Positions 12,854-14,877 of a stretch of 14,877 nucleotides of DNA are shown here, piece by piece (the first letter of the stretch is position 1; each line of letters opens with the position of its first letter). The notes below the pieces were generated by a model, which did no database searches, was not told the DNA's origin, and worked only from the letters and a program-made list of their open reading frames with translations. The stretch covers positions 1 to 14,877 of the forward strand of contig JAYWAO010000229.1 of the NCBI GenBank assembly GCA_043782365.1, given 5' to 3'. The DNA is from CAIWCD01 sp043782365 (GTDB taxonomy: Bacteria; Myxococcota; Myxococcia; Myxococcales; 40CM-4-68-19). A program made the position numbers and the translations under genes.

Positions 12854-14257
12854 ATGACCATCGCCACCCATGTCTTCCGCGAGTACGACGTCCGTGGCCT
12901 CGTCGCCACCGAGTTGACTCCGGCCTTCGCCTACGCCCTCGGCCGCGGCTACGGCGCCTACCTCCTCGAGCAGACCCGGGGCGCCGCGCAGGCGGTCGTC
13001 CTCGGCCGCGACCACCGGCCCTCGGGCGCCCTGCTCTCCTCCGAGTTCAGCCGCGGCGTCCGCTCGCACGGGCTCGACGTGCTCGACATCGGCGTCGTCC
13101 CCACGCCGCTGACCTACTTCGCCGCGCAGGTCCTGCCCGTGGACGGGCTCTGCATGATCACCGGCTCGCACAACCCGCCCGAGTACAACGGGTTCAAGAT
13201 CGGCGTCGGCAAGAGCACGCTCTCGGGCGCTGAGGTGCAGGCGATGAAGCAGTGGGTCCTCAAGGCCGACGCGGGCGAGCTGGGCGTCGTTCCGGGGTCC
13301 CGCGCCATCGAGGGGCGGGTGGTGCCGTTCGACGCGGTGACGCCGTACCTCGCCACCATCGTGCAGACCATCGGGAAGGCGCCGCGCCCGCTCAAGCTGG
13401 TCTGCGACGCGGGCAACGGCACGGGCGGCATCCTCGGGCCAAAGCTCTTGCGCGCGCTCGGCCATGAGGTGGTGGAGCTGTTCTGCGAGCTCGACGGGAC
13501 GTTCCCGAACCACCACCCGGACCCCACCGTCGAGAAGAACCTCGTCGACCTGCAGGCCAAGGTCCGCGAGACGGGGGCCGACCTCGGCCTCGCCTGGGAC
13601 GGCGACGCCGATCGCGTCGGCGCGGTCGACGAGCACGGCGCCATCATGTGGGGCGACCAGCTGATGATCCTGCTCGCGCGCGACGTGCTTGCGCAGTGCC
13701 CGGGCGCGGCCATCGTCGGCGAGGTGAAGTGCTCGCAGACGCTCTACGACGACATCGCGGCCCGCGGCGGCCGGCCCATCATGTGGAAGGCCGGGCACTC
13801 GCTGATCAAGGCGAAGATGAAGGAGGAGCACGCGCTGCTCGCCGGCGAGATGAGCGGGCACATCTTCTTCAAGCACCGCTGGTACGGGTTCGACGACGGC
13901 ATCTACTCGGCGGCGCGGCTGGCCGATCTGCTCTCGCGCGCGGGCAGGCCGATCTCGCAGCTCTTCGACGGCGTGCCCAAGACCTTCGCCTCACCCGAGA
14001 TCCGCTTCGACTTCGCCGACGACAAGAAGTTCCGCGCCGTGCAGCTCGCGCAGGAGCGGCTCCGCGCCTTCGGCAAGACGGTGGAGATCGACGGCGTGCG
14101 GGTGATCCTCGAAGGCGGCTGGGGACTCGTGCGCGCCTCCAACACGCAGCCCCTGCTGGTGCTGCGCTGGGAGGCCCAGAGCGAGGCGCGGCTGGCCGAG
14201 ATCGCGCGGCTGATCGAGGGCACTGTCGAGCAGATCCGGCGCGAGCTGGGGGGCTAG
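12854..14257 (+). CDS. Phosphomannomutase/phosphoglucomutase (AlgC/ManB-like)
   Basis: A 467-residue alpha-D-phosphohexomutase that interconverts mannose-6-phosphate and mannose-1-phosphate, and in AlgC-type members also the glucose phosphates. All four domains are represented. FREYDVRGL opens domain 1, and the phosphoserine loop is MITGSHNPPEYNGFKI (S105). The metal loop is DGDADR (249-254), the sugar-specificity loop is GEMSGH (331-336), and the C-terminal phosphate-binding loop is RASNTQP (427-433). GEMSGH and the length near 460 residues point to the bifunctional PMM/PGM class rather than PgmB or GlmM. Together with the guanylyltransferase at 11008 it forms the route from mannose-6-phosphate to GDP-mannose. 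The start is supported by the -10 box 8 nt upstream. The ATG follows directly from non-coding sequence, and extending upstream would overlap the response regulator. Confidence 0.95.
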   Translation: MTIATHVFREYDVRGLVATELTPAFAYALGRGYGAYLLEQTRGAAQAVVLGRDHRPSGALLSSEFSRGVRSHGLDVLDIGVVPTPLTYFAAQVLPVDGLCMITGSHNPPEYNGFKIGVGKSTLSGAEVQAMKQWVLKADAGELGVVPGSRAIEGRVVPFDAVTPYLATIVQTIGKAPRPLKLVCDAGNGTGGILGPKLLRALGHEVVELFCELDGTFPNHHPDPTVEKNLVDLQAKVRETGADLGLAWDGDADRVGAVDEHGAIMWGDQLMILLARDVLAQCPGAAIVGEVKCSQTLYDDIAARGGRPIMWKAGHSLIKAKMKEEHALLAGEMSGHIFFKHRWYGFDDGIYSAARLADLLSRAGRPISQLFDGVPKTFASPEIRFDFADDKKFRAVQLAQERLRAFGKTVEIDGVRVILEGGWGLVRASNTQPLLVLRWEAQSEARLAEIARLIEGTVEQIRRELGG

Positions 14258-14293
14258 AGCTAGCTCTAGAGCCCGGTCGGAGCGCCCGGGCTC
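14254..14293 (+). terminator. Tandem inverted repeats after the phosphomannomutase (possible terminator)
   Basis: Two dyads lie back to back at the end of the gene. The first, CTAGAGCTAGCTCTAG (14254-14269), is a perfect 16-bp palindrome that includes the TAG stop codon. The second pairs GAGCCCGG (14269-14276) with CCGGGCTC (14286-14293) around a 9-nt loop. No T-run follows, so intrinsic termination is uncertain; high-GC genomes often lack clear U-tracts. Confidence 0.4.
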
Positions 14294-14329
14294 CCAGAGG
14301 GGGGAGTAGCGGTCCGCCCCGGTCCGCGC

Positions 14330-14346
14330 TACGCTCGGCACGGGAG
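14330..14346 (+). promoter_or_regulatory. Weak -10 box and ribosome binding site of the ROK kinase gene
   Basis: TACGCT (14330-14335) matches the -10 consensus at T1, A2 and T6 and lies 16 bp before the ATG. GGGAG (14342-14346) sits 5 nt before the start and is a normal Shine-Dalgarno. No -35 is evident. The gene may therefore have its own promoter with a very short leader. Confidence 0.3.
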
Positions 14347-14351
14347 CATCC

Positions 14352-14877
14352 ATGGGTCGCGATGGTGTCACGCTCGGCGTCGACCTCGGTGGCAGCACCG
14401 TGCGCGCTGCTGTCATCGACGAGAGCGGCCGCATCCTCGGCGCCGACCGCCACCGGCTGCTCTCCAAAGAGCCTCCGCAGGTGGCCGAGGCGATCGTCCG
14501 CGCCTCCAAGACCGCCTGCGCCGCGGCGGGCATCCCGTTTGGCGAGGCGGTGGGGCTCGGCATCGGCATCGCCGGCTCGGTCGAGAAGGGCACGGGCCTC
14601 GTCCAGACCGCGCCTGGCCTGGGCTGGCGCGACGTGCCGCTGCTCAAGCTCCTCGCCGCGCGGGCGCCGAAGATCCCGCTCTTCGCCACCAACGATCTCT
14701 CCGCCTCGGTCTGGGGCGAGCGCATGGCCGGGGCCGCGCGCGGGGTCGATGACCTCCTCGTCTGCCTGGTCGGCAGCGGCGTCGGCTGCGGCCTCGTGCT
14801 CGGCGGCAAGCTGCTCGAGGGCTCCACGGGCCTCGCCGGCGAGCTCGGCCACACCAAGGTCAGCGCCCACTGGGTCG
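14352..14877 (+). CDS. ROK-family sugar kinase (glucokinase-like), 3' end missing
   Basis: The first 175 residues of a ROK-family protein, cut by the window edge. It opens with the phosphate-binding VTLGVDLGGSTVRAAVID (DLGGS replaces the usual DLGGT). It continues with GLGIGIAGSVEKGTG, then FATNDLSASVWGE, which holds the ND pair with the catalytic aspartate, and LVGSGVGCGLVLGGKLLEGSTGLAGELGH. GLAGELGH contains the sugar-binding glutamate and histidine. There is no N-terminal DNA-binding domain, so it is a kinase-type rather than a NagC/XylR repressor-type member. It probably phosphorylates glucose or a related hexose with ATP. The zinc-binding CxCGxxGC motif would lie past the edge and cannot be checked. 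Placement after phosphomannomutase fits hexose-phosphate supply. Confidence 0.88.
   Translation, partial: MGRDGVTLGVDLGGSTVRAAVIDESGRILGADRHRLLSKEPPQVAEAIVRASKTACAAAGIPFGEAVGLGIGIAGSVEKGTGLVQTAPGLGWRDVPLLKLLAARAPKIPLFATNDLSASVWGERMAGAARGVDDLLVCLVGSGVGCGLVLGGKLLEGSTGLAGELGHTKVSAHWV

Noticed and set aside
12839..14870. Long minus-strand frames over the phosphomannomutase and ROK kinase
   Set aside because: Antisense shadows; the plus-strand genes carry complete catalytic motifs.

Overview
The window is very GC-rich chromosomal DNA with strongly G/C-ended codons. Gene content and promoter style suggest a myxobacterium-like or other deltaproteobacterial genome. This is an inference from sequence character, and no taxonomic marker was available. 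No rRNA, tRNA, CRISPR array, transposase or integrase was found.

Left arm (1-2423, minus strand): a tightly packed three-gene membrane operon. In transcription order it holds a PIG-V-like mannosyltransferase, a small single-pass membrane protein, and a multipass glycosyltransferase that runs off the left edge. Neighbouring genes overlap by 4 bp. The glycosyltransferase is an edge-truncated gene with a GTG start.

Centre (2550-8058, plus strand): an accessory block. It encodes a Uma2-family PD-(D/E)XK-like nuclease, a 1026-residue PLD nuclease/SF2 helicase/DUF3427 fusion, an SMC/ABC-like AAA ATPase, and a TOPRIM-like protein whose start overlaps the ATPase stop. The last two look like an OLD nuclease split into two polypeptides. 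With the helicase they resemble, without matching, known OLD/Gabija/PARIS-type anti-phage systems. Codon use in the ATPase and TOPRIM genes looks less GC-biased than in metK. This block is the best candidate for an undescribed system.

Right arm (8146-14877, plus strand): housekeeping and envelope genes. They are metK (S-adenosylmethionine synthetase), uppP (undecaprenyl-diphosphatase), a CoA-pyrophosphatase-type Nudix hydrolase, a mannose-1-phosphate guanylyltransferase, a small REC + Fis-type HTH response regulator, an AlgC/ManB-like phosphomannomutase, and the start of a ROK-family sugar kinase. Phosphomannomutase and guanylyltransferase together make GDP-mannose, and UppP recycles the undecaprenyl carrier. 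The left-arm glycosyltransferases are of types that use polyprenyl-phosphate sugars, so the two arms may feed one envelope mannosylation pathway (inference).

Several genes have an extended -10 box (TGnTAnnnT or similar) only 6-9 nt before the start codon and no Shine-Dalgarno. This suggests leaderless transcripts for the mannosyltransferase, Uma2, helicase and phosphomannomutase genes. A perfect 16-bp dyad lies upstream of the response regulator.
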